Shown: positions 28,335 through 36,739, numbered from the stretch's first letter. The stretch: DNA of 64,000 bases from CAVVGZ01 sp963747965 (GCA_963747965.1 CAVVGZ010000007.1:682001-746000), one strand, 5' to 3'. Notes: generated from the sequence alone by a model not told the origin. Numbers and translations: made by a program.

Positions 28335-28538
28335 CTATTTATTTAATCCATCCTTCAATCTCCCTCAATCAAACTCACAAAAAATCACTTAATTCCCCGT
28401 ATATGCCATTTTTGTATGCAAATTTTATTGGTTATTAGCTATACAATAGAACCTTTATATAGATTTTTCCCTTCTCCCGTGAAGTCACATCAAAATTGAA
28501 AATGGATGTTCCGTGATAAAGTACCTGGAGGAATATTA

Positions 28539-29021
28539 ATGAAAAAAAGCTGGCAGGAAAAAATGGCTGACAAGCCTAATTTACCCAAAATACTGCTGCT
28601 GGAGAGAGGGTTCCCATGCTACAATGCCGTCCATAAAATGGGCGCTGAAGAAGGCGACCCGGTCATCCTGGTGAACCCGTCAGAGATTCTGCCATATATG
28701 CAGGCTGTCCCGCCTGGAAAATTGAGCACCATCACGGAAATATGCAAAGCCATCGCCGCCAGGCACAACGTCAAGGGCTGCTGTTCCCTCACTTCGGGCA
28801 TCTTCATCATGACCATCGCCAACGCAGTTGTGGAGATGCAGCAGGAGGGTGTTGATATTTACGTCCCCTACTGGCGCACCATAAAGGCAGATGGATCCCT
28901 CAACCCAAAGTATCCAGGCGGGATCGAAGCACACAAATCCTTGCTTGAATCTGAAGGTTATCCGATCATGAAGAAAGGAAAACACTACTACGTACGGAAT
29001 TTTGCGCAGTTCTTGGTCTGA
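28539..29021 (+). CDS. Alkyltransferase-like (MGMT family) protein lacking the active cysteine
   Basis: Start chosen at 28539, where GGAGG is seven bases upstream; an earlier in-frame ATG has none. The 160-residue protein follows the MGMT plan: VPPGKLSTITEICKAIAARH (HTH-like), then PYWRTIKADGSLNPKYPGG at about 110-128 and a final LLESEGY block. In true O6-alkylguanine transferases the motif is PCHR with a reactive Cys; here the position is Tyr (PYWR). Alkyltransferase-like proteins with other residues there bind alkylated DNA and hand it to nucleotide excision repair. That role is an inference. The first 50 residues are an unfamiliar extension. Confidence 0.65.
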   Translation: MKKSWQEKMADKPNLPKILLLERGFPCYNAVHKMGAEEGDPVILVNPSEILPYMQAVPPGKLSTITEICKAIAARHNVKGCCSLTSGIFIMTIANAVVEMQQEGVDIYVPYWRTIKADGSLNPKYPGGIEAHKSLLESEGYPIMKKGKHYYVRNFAQFLV

Positions 29022-29197
29022 AAGGTTGTTCTTCCGTTATTTCCGGGTTTTCGTATTGGTATATTTTGTCCATTTTGGCTTTGAGAAGTGGAGACAAGTC
29101 TGCCGCTGGTGAAACGCCGATATCTGGGAATAGGTAAATAATTCCAGTAATTATTAATTAAAGGGGTTTTTCCCAGGAATTACCGGAATTCCAAAAT

Positions 29198-29222
29198 AAA
29201 AAAAGGGTATCCAGGATACCCT
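29198..29222 (-). terminator. Intrinsic terminator of the hisS/tRNA-His unit
   Basis: AGGGTATC-CAG-GATACCCT, an 8-bp perfect stem with a 3-nt loop, is followed on the minus strand by seven T residues. It lies about 40 nt past the tRNA-His 3' end. Confidence 0.75.
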
Positions 29223-29264
29223 GAAAAAAGTTCTAAATTGAAATTTATACCAGGAGAAATTTAT

Positions 29265-29340
29265 TGGGGTGGCTGACGGGGGTTGAACCCGCAACCCCTT
29301 GATCCACAGTCAAGTGCTCTGCCATTGAGCTACAGCCACC
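29265..29340 (-). tRNA. tRNA-His (anticodon GTG)
   Basis: Acceptor GGTGGCTG pairs with CAGCCACC when the extra G-1:C73 pair typical of tRNA-His is included. The anticodon stem is CTTGA/TCAAG around CTGTGGA (anticodon GTG). The T arm is GCGGGTTCAACCCCCG-like. CCA is encoded at 29267-29265. It is 28 nt downstream of the hisS stop, on the same strand. Confidence 0.95.
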
Positions 29341-29368
29341 ATGAAGTAAACGGATTTTATCACAGCGG

Positions 29369-30640
29369 TTAGGACTGTGCAAGCAAATCCTTAAGACGAC
29401 CAACCAGTTCGCTGCGTTCAATGATTTGCTGTTTTTGGCCGTGAAGATCTTTGACTGTGACCGTCCCCTGTGATATTTCATCCGGCCCAATCACAATCAC
29501 CAGCGGAATGGTCATCCGGTCAGCGAATTTAAATTGTTTTTGCAGTTTGGTTGTTTCGGGGTAGCAGATCACATTGATCCCTGAAGTGCGCAGCTCAGCC
29601 GCCAGCTTTTGAGAGTCAAAGAAGGATGCATCATCAAAGATGGTGACCATAATCTGTGCAGGCTGGGTAGATAATTCCGGAACACACCCGTATTTCTTTA
29701 GCACGATACCTGCCATGACATCCCCCATGGCAAAGCCAACACCAGGTACAGGCTCCCCGCCAACGTCACTCACCAGGTTATCATAACGCCCGCCCCCTAA
29801 AATGGAACGCCCGCCATCCATATCTTTCGCCTCAAAGACCACACCGGTGTAGTAATCCAATCCGCGAATAATCCTGGGAGAAAAAGTGACATAATCGCGG
29901 AAGCCCATAGCACCTAATAAAGCAAACGCCCGGGATAATTCCGGTGATGTTTCCCAGGCGTCACCTTCTTCCATAAAATTGTCAATACCTTTCACCTGTT
30001 CAGCGGTAAGGCCAATTTCCTGTGCATAAGAAAACCACTCTGGTGGTGTCATTTTCTCGCGCCGGTCTATCAAACGGTACACTTCAATCCGTTTCAACGG
30101 AGGGATATTAAGGGAGGAAAGAGTTCTATCTACCAGCCGGCGGTCATTAACCAGGAGTTTAACCTGGTCCGGTGTGAGGCCAACAGCTTTGAATAAACTT
30201 GCACATATCGCCAGCAGCTCTGCATCAGCTTCCGGTGAATTTACCCCGAATAGATCGATATTCCATTGAAAAAACTCACGTGCACGCCCTTTCTGGGGCT
30301 TTTCATAACGCCAGAATGGACCAAAAGACCACCACCGCAGCGGAAAGATCAGCTGGTTCGTCCGCTGCGCTACCATTCGAGCGAGCGAAGGGGTCAGTTC
30401 AGGGCGCAAAGTGATTAATTCTCCACCTCTATCAGGAAATACAAACGCCTGTTCCTTAACCAGTTCCTCACCCGATTTTGCAGCATAAAGATCAACTTTT
30501 TCAAGGATAGGAGCCTCATATTCCTGGTAACCAAAAGATTCAGACACCTGGCGAATTTTTCCATATAACCAGGTGCGAAATGCCATGTCTTCCGGATAAA
30601 AATCACGGGTACCCTTTACGGATTGAATTGTGTTTTTCAT
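29369..30640 (-). CDS. hisS: Histidine--tRNA ligase
   Basis: About 423 residues from the ATG at 30640, which gives the usual N-terminus (MKNTIQSVKGTRDFYPEDM). Class II synthetase motif 2 is seen as FGPFWRYEKPQKGRAREFFQWN, histidine motif A as RGLDYYTGVVFE, and motif 3 as GGGRYDNLV...GVGFAMGD. The C-terminal HGTP anticodon-binding domain ends the protein. It charges tRNA-His, whose gene lies 28 nt downstream before a terminator. No clear ribosome site is seen at either possible start. Confidence 0.96.
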   Translation of the reverse strand: MKNTIQSVKGTRDFYPEDMAFRTWLYGKIRQVSESFGYQEYEAPILEKVDLYAAKSGEELVKEQAFVFPDRGGELITLRPELTPSLARMVAQRTNQLIFPLRWWSFGPFWRYEKPQKGRAREFFQWNIDLFGVNSPEADAELLAICASLFKAVGLTPDQVKLLVNDRRLVDRTLSSLNIPPLKRIEVYRLIDRREKMTPPEWFSYAQEIGLTAEQVKGIDNFMEEGDAWETSPELSRAFALLGAMGFRDYVTFSPRIIRGLDYYTGVVFEAKDMDGGRSILGGGRYDNLVSDVGGEPVPGVGFAMGDVMAGIVLKKYGCVPELSTQPAQIMVTIFDDASFFDSQKLAAELRTSGINVICYPETTKLQKQFKFADRMTIPLVIVIGPDEISQGTVTVKDLHGQKQQIIERSELVGRLKDLLAQS

Positions 30641-30778
30641 AATAGCGACCATTCTTATATAAAAATATGTTCCCAAATTTTAACACAATCCCACCACCAT
30701 TAAACCGAATAGAACACCCTGTCATTTGTGAAATCAGGTACAATTACAGCAATAAATATCTACCGAAAGTAGTTCATC

Positions 30779-31171
30779 ATGAATGTAAATGAGTTGATTC
30801 AACACGCAAATGGCAAATTATTAAGCAATACTACCGATCTCAACCGTGAAATTAAAGGCGCCTGCGGAGCAGATTTAATGAGTGATGTGCTGGCATCCAT
30901 AAAACCAGAAGCAGTACTGCTCACAGGTTTATGCAATCCACAGGTAATCCGAACAGCCCAAATGGCGGATGTGGTTGCAATTGTTTTTATCCGTGGCAAA
31001 CGCCCTCCAGTTGCAACCATTGACCTTGCAGAACAGGAAGAAATAGCGATCATCTCCTCTCCCTTAGGGATGTTTGAATTATGCGGTCGTTTATATAAAG
31101 CCGGATTGCCAAGTTTGGAGGGATCCATGGTAGGTTTTTCCAGCGGGGACTGTTGTGATGATGCCGATTAG
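30779..31171 (+). CDS. DRTGG domain protein (first copy)
   Basis: A 130-residue single-domain protein of the DRTGG type (MNVNELIQHANGKLLSNTTD, then AVLLTGLCNPQVIRTAQMADVVAIVFIRGKRP). Such domains occur beside CBS domains in phosphotransacetylase-like and pyrophosphatase proteins and may bind nucleotides. In many anaerobes, small DRTGG proteins are encoded next to NADH-linked hydrogenase genes. Here it begins a four-gene run ahead of the hydrogenase operon. The C-terminus (SSGDCCDDAD) is rich in Cys and Asp, which is odd. Its function in hydrogenase loci is unknown. Confidence 0.75.
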   Translation: MNVNELIQHANGKLLSNTTDLNREIKGACGADLMSDVLASIKPEAVLLTGLCNPQVIRTAQMADVVAIVFIRGKRPPVATIDLAEQEEIAIISSPLGMFELCGRLYKAGLPSLEGSMVGFSSGDCCDDAD

Positions 31172-31187
31172 GATTTTTCAATAATTT

Positions 31188-32174
31188 ATGGATGATAAAA
31201 CTTCCGTTAAGGCAATTATCAGTGATGCGGCCGCAGAAGATATCACAAGAATTGAAGAACTCGCCTATGAGTTAAAAATACGCGAGGTCATGACAACTCA
31301 AGCACATACCATCCGGTTAGATACAAAGATGGCTGACGTGCTTGAATTGATGAGAACCCAAAAGATTTCCGGTGCACCTGTCATGGATCAAGATAGGGTG
31401 GTTGGGATCGTCAGCACGGAAAATCTAATCCAATGCCTGGTAGACCAGGATCTTGAATCTGAAGTCAGCAAATATATGAGTTCAAACATCCTTTTTGCCA
31501 GGGCAAGCGATCCGGTTGTGGAAGCCCTTAAATTATTTGTGAATACAAAAGTAGGCAGACTTCCCGTTATAGAAGACAACAAGTTGGTTGGTATTATTAC
31601 CAAGGGTGACATCACCCGGGGTGTTTTAAAAGCATTGCAGCGTGATTACAAAACCGAGGAACTCCGCCGGTACCGGGCGAGTCATTTGTTTGAAGATATA
31701 GAATCGGACCGCACGAGTGTGATTTTACGTTACATTATTAAACCCAGGGATTTTGTTCATGGCGGTACAGCCTCAAGCAATATCAAGAAAGCCCTGCAAA
31801 GATTGGGAGGCACCCCTCAAATAACCCGCAAAGTTTCCATAGCAATCTATGAAGCGGAAATGAATTTAGTCATCCATACCACAAATGGTGGCACCATCAG
31901 GGTTGAGATTGAACCTCACATCATTTCCATTGATGCATTTGATGATGGACCAGGAATTGAAGATGTTGAATTGGCACTCAAACCAGGTTGGTCTACTGCT
32001 ACCGATGAGATCCGTGAAATGGGTTTTGGTGCCGGCATGGGGTTGGTTAATATATCAAGATGCGTGGACAGTATGAAGCTTGAGTCAAGCCCCGAAATTG
32101 GCACCCGTCTGAAAATGAAAATAAATTTAGATGATGGGGATCAGGGTATCAACTCGGATGCAACTAAAAAATAA
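31188..32174 (+). CDS. CBS-pair protein with HATPase domain (anti-sigma-factor-like kinase)
   Basis: A 328-residue fusion. Two CBS domains span about residues 30-150 (REVMTTQAHTIRLDTKMADV and NTKVGRLPVIEDNKLVGIITKGDI). A GHKL ATPase domain spans about 190-320 with the D box DDGPGIEDVELAL and the G box MGFGAGMGLVNISRCVD. CBS pairs usually sense adenine nucleotides or NAD(H), and the ATPase resembles RsbW/SpoIIAB kinases. This suggests energy-charge sensing linked to protein phosphorylation, probably controlling the hydrogenase locus. It lies 16 nt after the DRTGG gene. Confidence 0.8.
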   Translation: MDDKTSVKAIISDAAAEDITRIEELAYELKIREVMTTQAHTIRLDTKMADVLELMRTQKISGAPVMDQDRVVGIVSTENLIQCLVDQDLESEVSKYMSSNILFARASDPVVEALKLFVNTKVGRLPVIEDNKLVGIITKGDITRGVLKALQRDYKTEELRRYRASHLFEDIESDRTSVILRYIIKPRDFVHGGTASSNIKKALQRLGGTPQITRKVSIAIYEAEMNLVIHTTNGGTIRVEIEPHIISIDAFDDGPGIEDVELALKPGWSTATDEIREMGFGAGMGLVNISRCVDSMKLESSPEIGTRLKMKINLDDGDQGINSDATKK

Positions 32175-32186
32175 AGGATCATAAAA

Positions 32187-32528
32187 ATGAATCTCGAAGA
32201 GATCGTTACTCAACTACAACTCAAAAGGCTGACAAACGAAAAGGATTTCTCCCAAATATACCCGGAGGGTGGTTATGCTTCAGATCTTCTGAGTTGTGTC
32301 ATGGCCGGCGCTCCCCATCATGGTATCTGGGTCACCCTGCAATGCCATATGAATGTTATTGCCGTTGCACAATTACTTGAATTATCAGGGGTGATTATCA
32401 CCGAAGGTGCCATGCCAGATGAAGCAACCATAGCCAGGGCCAATGATGAAAATATTAACCTGCTGCTTTCTTCAGAGAACACCTTCACGATTGTTGGCAA
32501 ACTCTGGGAACTGGGTATAAGAAATTAG
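32187..32528 (+). CDS. DRTGG domain protein (second copy)
   Basis: A 113-residue protein (MNLEEIVTQLQLKRLTNEKD, then GGYASDLLSCVMAGAPHHGIWVTLQCHMNVIAVAQLLELSG). It is a distant relative of the 130-residue protein two genes upstream. AAAGGAT lies before the ATG and the gap to the CBS/ATPase gene is 12 nt. It probably binds a nucleotide or the partner kinase as in related hydrogenase loci, but no role has been shown. Confidence 0.7.
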   Translation: MNLEEIVTQLQLKRLTNEKDFSQIYPEGGYASDLLSCVMAGAPHHGIWVTLQCHMNVIAVAQLLELSGVIITEGAMPDEATIARANDENINLLLSSENTFTIVGKLWELGIRN

Positions 32529-32555
32529 TTGCATATCCAATAAGACAGGTTAAAT

Positions 32556-33296
32556 GTGAGAGTCTATCGAGCGGAACTTCAAATTCACACTGTTCTCTCA
32601 CCCTGTGCTGAAGTTGAGATGATCCCGCCTCTGATTGTCCAGGAAGCCCTGGATAGAGGCATCAACCTGATTGCAATTACCGACCACAATTCATCAAAAA
32701 ACATTTCCGCTGTAAAACAGGCAGCGGAAAACACTCTTCTAACTGTTTTGCCCGGGATGGAACTTCAAACCCTGGAAGAGGTTCATATAATCTGCCTGTT
32801 TGATACATTAGAACAGGTTTCCTCCTTTCAGAAAATTGTGGATGATTCCCTGCCGGATATCAAGAACAACGCCGAGTATTTTGGAGAGCAGTATATTGTA
32901 GATAAAACCGGTGAGTTCCTTGGATTTGAAGATCAGCTGCTGCTCACTTCAACAAAATTAACCTTTCACCAGGCATGGCAAGCGGTCACCCATTTAGGCG
33001 GGTTATTTATTCCCGCCCACGTGAACAGGCAGACCTTTGGATTATTCTACAACCTGGGTTTGATTCCAGTGGACACGAAAATCGAGGCTTTAGATATCTC
33101 CCGTCATATATCTGTTGAAAAAGTCCACGAGAAATTTCCACAAACAACCGGTTACCCGCTTATTCAAACTGGTGACGTCCACCGGCTTGAGGATTTTTTG
33201 GGATCAACTCAATTCTTAATAGAACTACCAACGATCAATGAGATCAGGATGGCACTCCAGGGAATCAACGGACGCCGGGTATCTATTTCGTCATAG
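32556..33296 (+). CDS. PHP domain phosphoesterase
   Basis: A 246-residue PHP-family protein beginning at a GTG. Metal-binding motifs include LQIHTVLSPCAEVEM (HTH-type first motif), ITDHNSSKN (second motif) and the catalytic-site stretch IPAHVNRQTFG; a terminal GDVHRLEDF gives the last ligands. PHP enzymes hydrolyse phosphate esters with two or three metals. It closes the four-gene signalling run and is 147 nt before the hydrogenase operon, which has its own promoter. A phosphatase next to a kinase-like ATPase suggests an on/off pair. Confidence 0.78.
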   Translation: MRVYRAELQIHTVLSPCAEVEMIPPLIVQEALDRGINLIAITDHNSSKNISAVKQAAENTLLTVLPGMELQTLEEVHIICLFDTLEQVSSFQKIVDDSLPDIKNNAEYFGEQYIVDKTGEFLGFEDQLLLTSTKLTFHQAWQAVTHLGGLFIPAHVNRQTFGLFYNLGLIPVDTKIEALDISRHISVEKVHEKFPQTTGYPLIQTGDVHRLEDFLGSTQFLIELPTINEIRMALQGINGRRVSISS

Positions 33297-33351
33297 ATAC
33301 TCTTATTTATCTTAATTGACACTCTTCGGAAGAAATCATGACATTTGTTTG

Positions 33352-33380
33352 TTGACCCATATTTAGGTAAATGGTAAACT
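33352..33380 (+). promoter_or_regulatory. Promoter of the hydrogenase operon
   Basis: TTGACC (33352-33357), a 17-nt spacer and TAAACT (33375-33380), with TG one base before the -10. Transcription would start near 33387, just ahead of the Rex-like operator. Confidence 0.6.
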
Positions 33381-33392
33381 ATTCTCAACGCT

Positions 33393-33410
33393 TTGTGAAA
33401 AACATCACAA
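33393..33410. promoter_or_regulatory. Rex-like operator overlapping the hydrogenase transcript start
   Basis: TTGTGAAAAACATCACAA is an 18-bp dyad (TTGTGA / TCACAA). It matches the Rex consensus TTGTGAA-N4-TTCACAA at all but one of its fixed positions. It lies at about +6 to +24 of the predicted transcript, a position where a bound repressor blocks transcription. Rex senses the NADH/NAD+ ratio, which suits an NAD-linked hydrogenase. No rex gene is in the window. CRP/FNR-type factors bind partly similar dyads. Confidence 0.6.
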
Positions 33411-33443
33411 ATATTATCCAAATTATCTGGAGTAGGTCCGAAG

Positions 33444-33941
33444 ATGTCAATTCAAACAAAGGAAACTGAAGCATTACTTTCTGCTGACCAGAAGGCAATC
33501 ATGGATGAGATCATTGAAAAGAATCTGGACATTCCGGGTTCAACAATGGTTGTACTTAATTCCATCCAGGAAAGACTCGGCTTTATCAGCAAAGAGATGG
33601 AAGCTTATGTTGCCGGGGAAATGAACGTTCCTCTAAGCGTAGTGCACGGGATTGTCACTTTTTACTCATTTTTCACTGACAAGCCGCGAGGAAAACATAC
33701 CATCAAATTCTGCATGGGAACAGCCTGTTATGTGGGCGGTATGGAACAGCTCATCGAGAAAGCCAAGCAGTTATTAAATGTCGAACCGGGGCAAACTACC
33801 CCGGATGGATTAGTGACGCTGGAGATTTGCCGCTGCGTGGGAGCCTGCAGCCAGGCACCAGTAGTTGTTATTGACGAGGAAATTCACGGACGCCTAAAAC
33901 CCAACAAGTTCCCTCAACTTCTAAAGGGCATCCAGGAATGA
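33444..33941 (+). CDS. NuoE/HydC-like [2Fe-2S] subunit of NAD-linked hydrogenase (copy 1)
   Basis: A 165-residue thioredoxin-like subunit. Cluster ligands are Cys90, Cys95, Cys131 and Cys135 (FCMGTAC and CRCVGAC). The N-terminal helical part includes GSTMVVLNSIQERLGFISKE. It passes electrons between the FMN of NuoF and the rest of the complex. It is the first gene of the hydrogenase operon, 34 nt after the Rex-like site. A second NuoE is encoded at 36798-37277. Confidence 0.9.
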   Translation: MSIQTKETEALLSADQKAIMDEIIEKNLDIPGSTMVVLNSIQERLGFISKEMEAYVAGEMNVPLSVVHGIVTFYSFFTDKPRGKHTIKFCMGTACYVGGMEQLIEKAKQLLNVEPGQTTPDGLVTLEICRCVGACSQAPVVVIDEEIHGRLKPNKFPQLLKGIQE

Positions 33942-33953
33942 AGTAGAAATCCA

Positions 33954-34496
33954 TTGAGAGAACTCGCCTTGCATGTAATGGATATAGCTGAAAACAGCGT
34001 TGGTGGAAAAGCAAAAAACATTGCGATCACCGTCGAGGAAAACACCTACAAGGATTACCTTATGATGAAGATCGTGGATGATGGGAAAGGCATGGATGCC
34101 GAATTTTTGGCGAATGTGGTTAACCCATTTACAACAACCCGTACAACCAGGAAGGTTGGGTTAGGAATCCCTTTATTAAAGGAAGCCTGCGAGGCTTGTA
34201 ACGGATCATTTCAAATTCAATCCGAGGTGGGCCTGGGTACCACTGTTGAGGCAAGGTTTCAACACAGCCATATTGACCGGATGCCCCTGGGAGATATAAC
34301 TGATACCATATATTGCCTGGTGATTGCTTATCCTCAAATACACTGGGTGTTCGAATATATAGTCAATGGAGAGGTATTTTATTTTGACGATCAACCAATT
34401 AAAAAAGAGTTGGAAGGAATCCCCCTCTCAGACCCCGGCATCCTTGGTTTTATTCGCGAATATTTGGATGAAGGTGTAAACAGTATCCGGCTTTAA
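33954..34496 (+). CDS. GHKL-type ATP-binding protein inside the hydrogenase operon
   Basis: A 180-residue protein starting at a TTG. It is almost only a histidine kinase-like ATPase domain: N box ALHVMDIAENSVGGKAKN, G1 box VDDGKGMD, F/G2 region VNPFTTTRTTRKVGLGIPLLKEAC. There is no phospho-acceptor His domain or sensor. Similar genes lie between NuoE and NuoF in [FeFe] hydrogenase loci of clostridia and Thermotogae. It may regulate the complex or pair with the CBS/ATPase protein encoded upstream. The role is unproven. Confidence 0.8.
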   Translation: MRELALHVMDIAENSVGGKAKNIAITVEENTYKDYLMMKIVDDGKGMDAEFLANVVNPFTTTRTTRKVGLGIPLLKEACEACNGSFQIQSEVGLGTTVEARFQHSHIDRMPLGDITDTIYCLVIAYPQIHWVFEYIVNGEVFYFDDQPIKKELEGIPLSDPGILGFIREYLDEGVNSIRL

Positions 34497-34528
34497 TTAA
34501 TTGAAATTCTTGATTTCAGGAGATTATC

Positions 34529-34897
34529 ATGTCAACTGTCAAAAGTTTAGATGAATTAAAAAAGCTGCGTGAGGCGGCGTTGGAAAAACGGCAGGTCCAG
34601 AGAGCTTCTGGTGAGAAGAAAGTAATCGTGGGCATGGGAACTTCCGGAATCGCTGCCGGAGCACGCCAGACCATGAAAGCGATTCTGGATTATGTGGAGA
34701 AACACAACCTGACAGGTGTGGTTGTCACCCAGACCGGTGGTCTTGGCCTGGATGCCAAGGAACCAACTGTACAGGTTGAAATCGGTGAGGCTCCCAAGGT
34801 AACATATGGAAATGTAACACCTGAAGCTGCTGTCCGCATCATGGAAGAGCATATTGTCAATGGAAAAATTGTGGAAGAATTTCACATTTCAGCATAA
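34529..34897 (+). CDS. HndB-like thioredoxin-fold protein without cluster cysteines
   Basis: A 122-residue homologue of the HndB/(2Fe-2S) ferredoxin family found in NAD(P)-linked hydrogenase operons: VKSLDELKKLREAALEKRQV, VGMGTSGIAAGARQTMKAIL, TQTGGLGLDAKEPTVQVEIG, YGNVTPEAAVRIMEEHIVNG. In iron-sulfur members the second block has GTCGIAAG and the third TQTGCIGLC. Here those positions are Ser, Gly and Asp, and the protein contains no cysteine at all. The fold is kept but no [2Fe-2S] cluster can be bound, so a structural or regulatory role is likely. AGGAG precedes the ATG. Confidence 0.8.
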   Translation: MSTVKSLDELKKLREAALEKRQVQRASGEKKVIVGMGTSGIAAGARQTMKAILDYVEKHNLTGVVVTQTGGLGLDAKEPTVQVEIGEAPKVTYGNVTPEAAVRIMEEHIVNGKIVEEFHISA

Positions 34898-34954
34898 TAA
34901 ACCTCACAGAACCAATTGAATAATAATCAAATGTTTCTGTAAAGGAAATCATTT

Positions 34955-36736
34955 ATGAAATATTATCGTTCGCATATTTTAGTAAGCGTTGATCCTGTGT
35001 GTGTGGAAAAAGGAGCTTACGAAATTTTGGATCGTCTCCAGGATGAATTGGTTGGCCAGGGATTGATCGATGAAATCCAGGTCCTGGAAACCTCCCGGAT
35101 CGGGGAAAACGAGGATGCGCCAGATATCATGGTCTATCCGGAGGGTATTCATTATGTTAACCTTACCCTCAATGATATCCCCTACCTGGTAACGGAGCAT
35201 TTTCTAAAGGGTAGAGTTGTTCCTAAATTCACTGCCAGGGCAGAAAAACCTGTCGAGGCAGAATTGCGCGCCCCTACCGCCAAAGAGGTTCGAAATGTCC
35301 TCAGGAATTGCGGAGTAATTAATCCCGAAAATATCGAGGATTACATCGCAGAAAATGGTTATCTAGCTCTTGGTAAAGTTTTATCTGAGATGAGCCCGGA
35401 TGATGTTATCCAGGAAATTCTAAATTCAGGACTGCGCGGTCGTGGCGGGGCAGGATTCCCAACAGGCAAGAAATGGGGTTTCGCCAGAGCCAGCAAAAAT
35501 GATGTAAAGTTTCTTATCTGCAATGCGGACGAAGGCGACCCGGGTGCATTTATGAACCGGCATGTATTGGAAAGCGATCCGCATTCCGTCATTGAAGGCA
35601 TGATCATCGCCGCTTACGCCATAGGCTGCAAACAGGGATATATTTACTGCCGTGCTGAGTACCCGATCGCAATTAAAACATTGAATATAGCCATCGGGCA
35701 GGCCCGTAATATGGGGCTCCTGGGCAACAATATCCTGGGTTCTGATTTTTCGTTTGACCTTGAGGTGCGGATGGGAGCCGGTGCGTTTGTCTGCGGCGAG
35801 GAAACCGCACTCATGGCCTCAATTGAAGGCTACCGCGGTGAACCCAGGCCGCGCCCTCCTTTTCCCGCCAACAGTGGACTCTGGGGAAAACCAACCAATA
35901 TTAATAATGTTGAAACCTATGCGAATGTACCCCAAATCATCCTGAACGGTGCTGCCTGGTTTTCATCCGTCGGTACCGAAAACTGCAAAGGTACCAAGAC
36001 ATTTGCCCTCGCTGGAGACGTAAACAACACCGGATTAATAGAGGTTCCTTTTGGAATTACCCTGCGTGAAATTGTTTATGATGTCGGCCAGGGTATAAAG
36101 AACGGGAAAAAGTTTAAAGCTATCCAAACCGGCGGCCCGGCTGGTGGGTGTCTCTCAGAAGCCAGCCTGGATCTCGCTGTAGATTATGAAACATTAACCA
36201 AAGCCGGATCAATCATGGGCTCAGGCGGTATGATCGTGATGGATGAGGAAACGTGCATGGTGGATATTGCCCGCTTCTTCATGGAATTTACCCAGGATGA
36301 AAGCTGTGGAAAGTGTACTCCCTGCAGGGTGGGTACCAAGCAACTCCTGGATATTCTGAAACGGATTTGTGATGGTAAAGGGGTTCCTCAAGACCTGGAC
36401 ATGCTCGAACTGCTGAGTATGGAAATCAAGGAAACCAGTTTGTGTGGTTTAGGCCAGGGTGCACCAAATCCGGTCTTGACAAATCTAAGGAATTTCCGCC
36501 AAGAATTTGAAACTCATATATACGATAAGAAATGCCCAGCCAAGGTCTGTAAAGCCTTAATCCGCTACACAATCCTTCCGGATATCTGTACGGGATGTAC
36601 AGTTTGCGCTCGCAACTGCCCGGTTTCATGCATCAGCGGGGAAAGACGGCAGCCTCATGTAATCGATTCAGACCTGTGCATACGCTGCGGCATTTGTGCT
36701 CAGGTGTGTAATTTTAATGCCATTGAAGTCTCGTAA
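34955..36736 (+). CDS. NuoF/HydB-like flavin subunit with C-terminal ferredoxin domain (copy 1)
   Basis: A 593-residue protein. It has an N-terminal thioredoxin-like domain (1-95) with only one Cys, so its cluster is lost. An FMN/NAD fold follows (GLRGRGGAGFPTGKKWGF, NADEGDPGAFMNRH, GAFVCGEETALMASIEG), then an SLBB domain, a [4Fe-4S] site (ESCGKCTPCRVGTKQ), and two C-terminal [4Fe-4S] motifs (CTGCTVCARNCP and CIRCGICAQVC). This is the layout of HydB/HndC of bifurcating hydrogenases. It should oxidise or reduce NAD(P)H and may reach ferredoxin through the terminal clusters. A second, shorter NuoF follows at 37290. Confidence 0.92.
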   Translation: MKYYRSHILVSVDPVCVEKGAYEILDRLQDELVGQGLIDEIQVLETSRIGENEDAPDIMVYPEGIHYVNLTLNDIPYLVTEHFLKGRVVPKFTARAEKPVEAELRAPTAKEVRNVLRNCGVINPENIEDYIAENGYLALGKVLSEMSPDDVIQEILNSGLRGRGGAGFPTGKKWGFARASKNDVKFLICNADEGDPGAFMNRHVLESDPHSVIEGMIIAAYAIGCKQGYIYCRAEYPIAIKTLNIAIGQARNMGLLGNNILGSDFSFDLEVRMGAGAFVCGEETALMASIEGYRGEPRPRPPFPANSGLWGKPTNINNVETYANVPQIILNGAAWFSSVGTENCKGTKTFALAGDVNNTGLIEVPFGITLREIVYDVGQGIKNGKKFKAIQTGGPAGGCLSEASLDLAVDYETLTKAGSIMGSGGMIVMDEETCMVDIARFFMEFTQDESCGKCTPCRVGTKQLLDILKRICDGKGVPQDLDMLELLSMEIKETSLCGLGQGAPNPVLTNLRNFRQEFETHIYDKKCPAKVCKALIRYTILPDICTGCTVCARNCPVSCISGERRQPHVIDSDLCIRCGICAQVCNFNAIEVS

Positions 36737-36739
36737 CTT

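Noticed and set aside
29245..29490. Minus-strand frame of 81 codons ending in a serine- and valine-rich tail
   Set aside because: Its C-terminal part is the translated tRNA-His (the typical MAEHLTVDQGVAGSTPVSH shadow) and the rest overlaps hisS in another frame.
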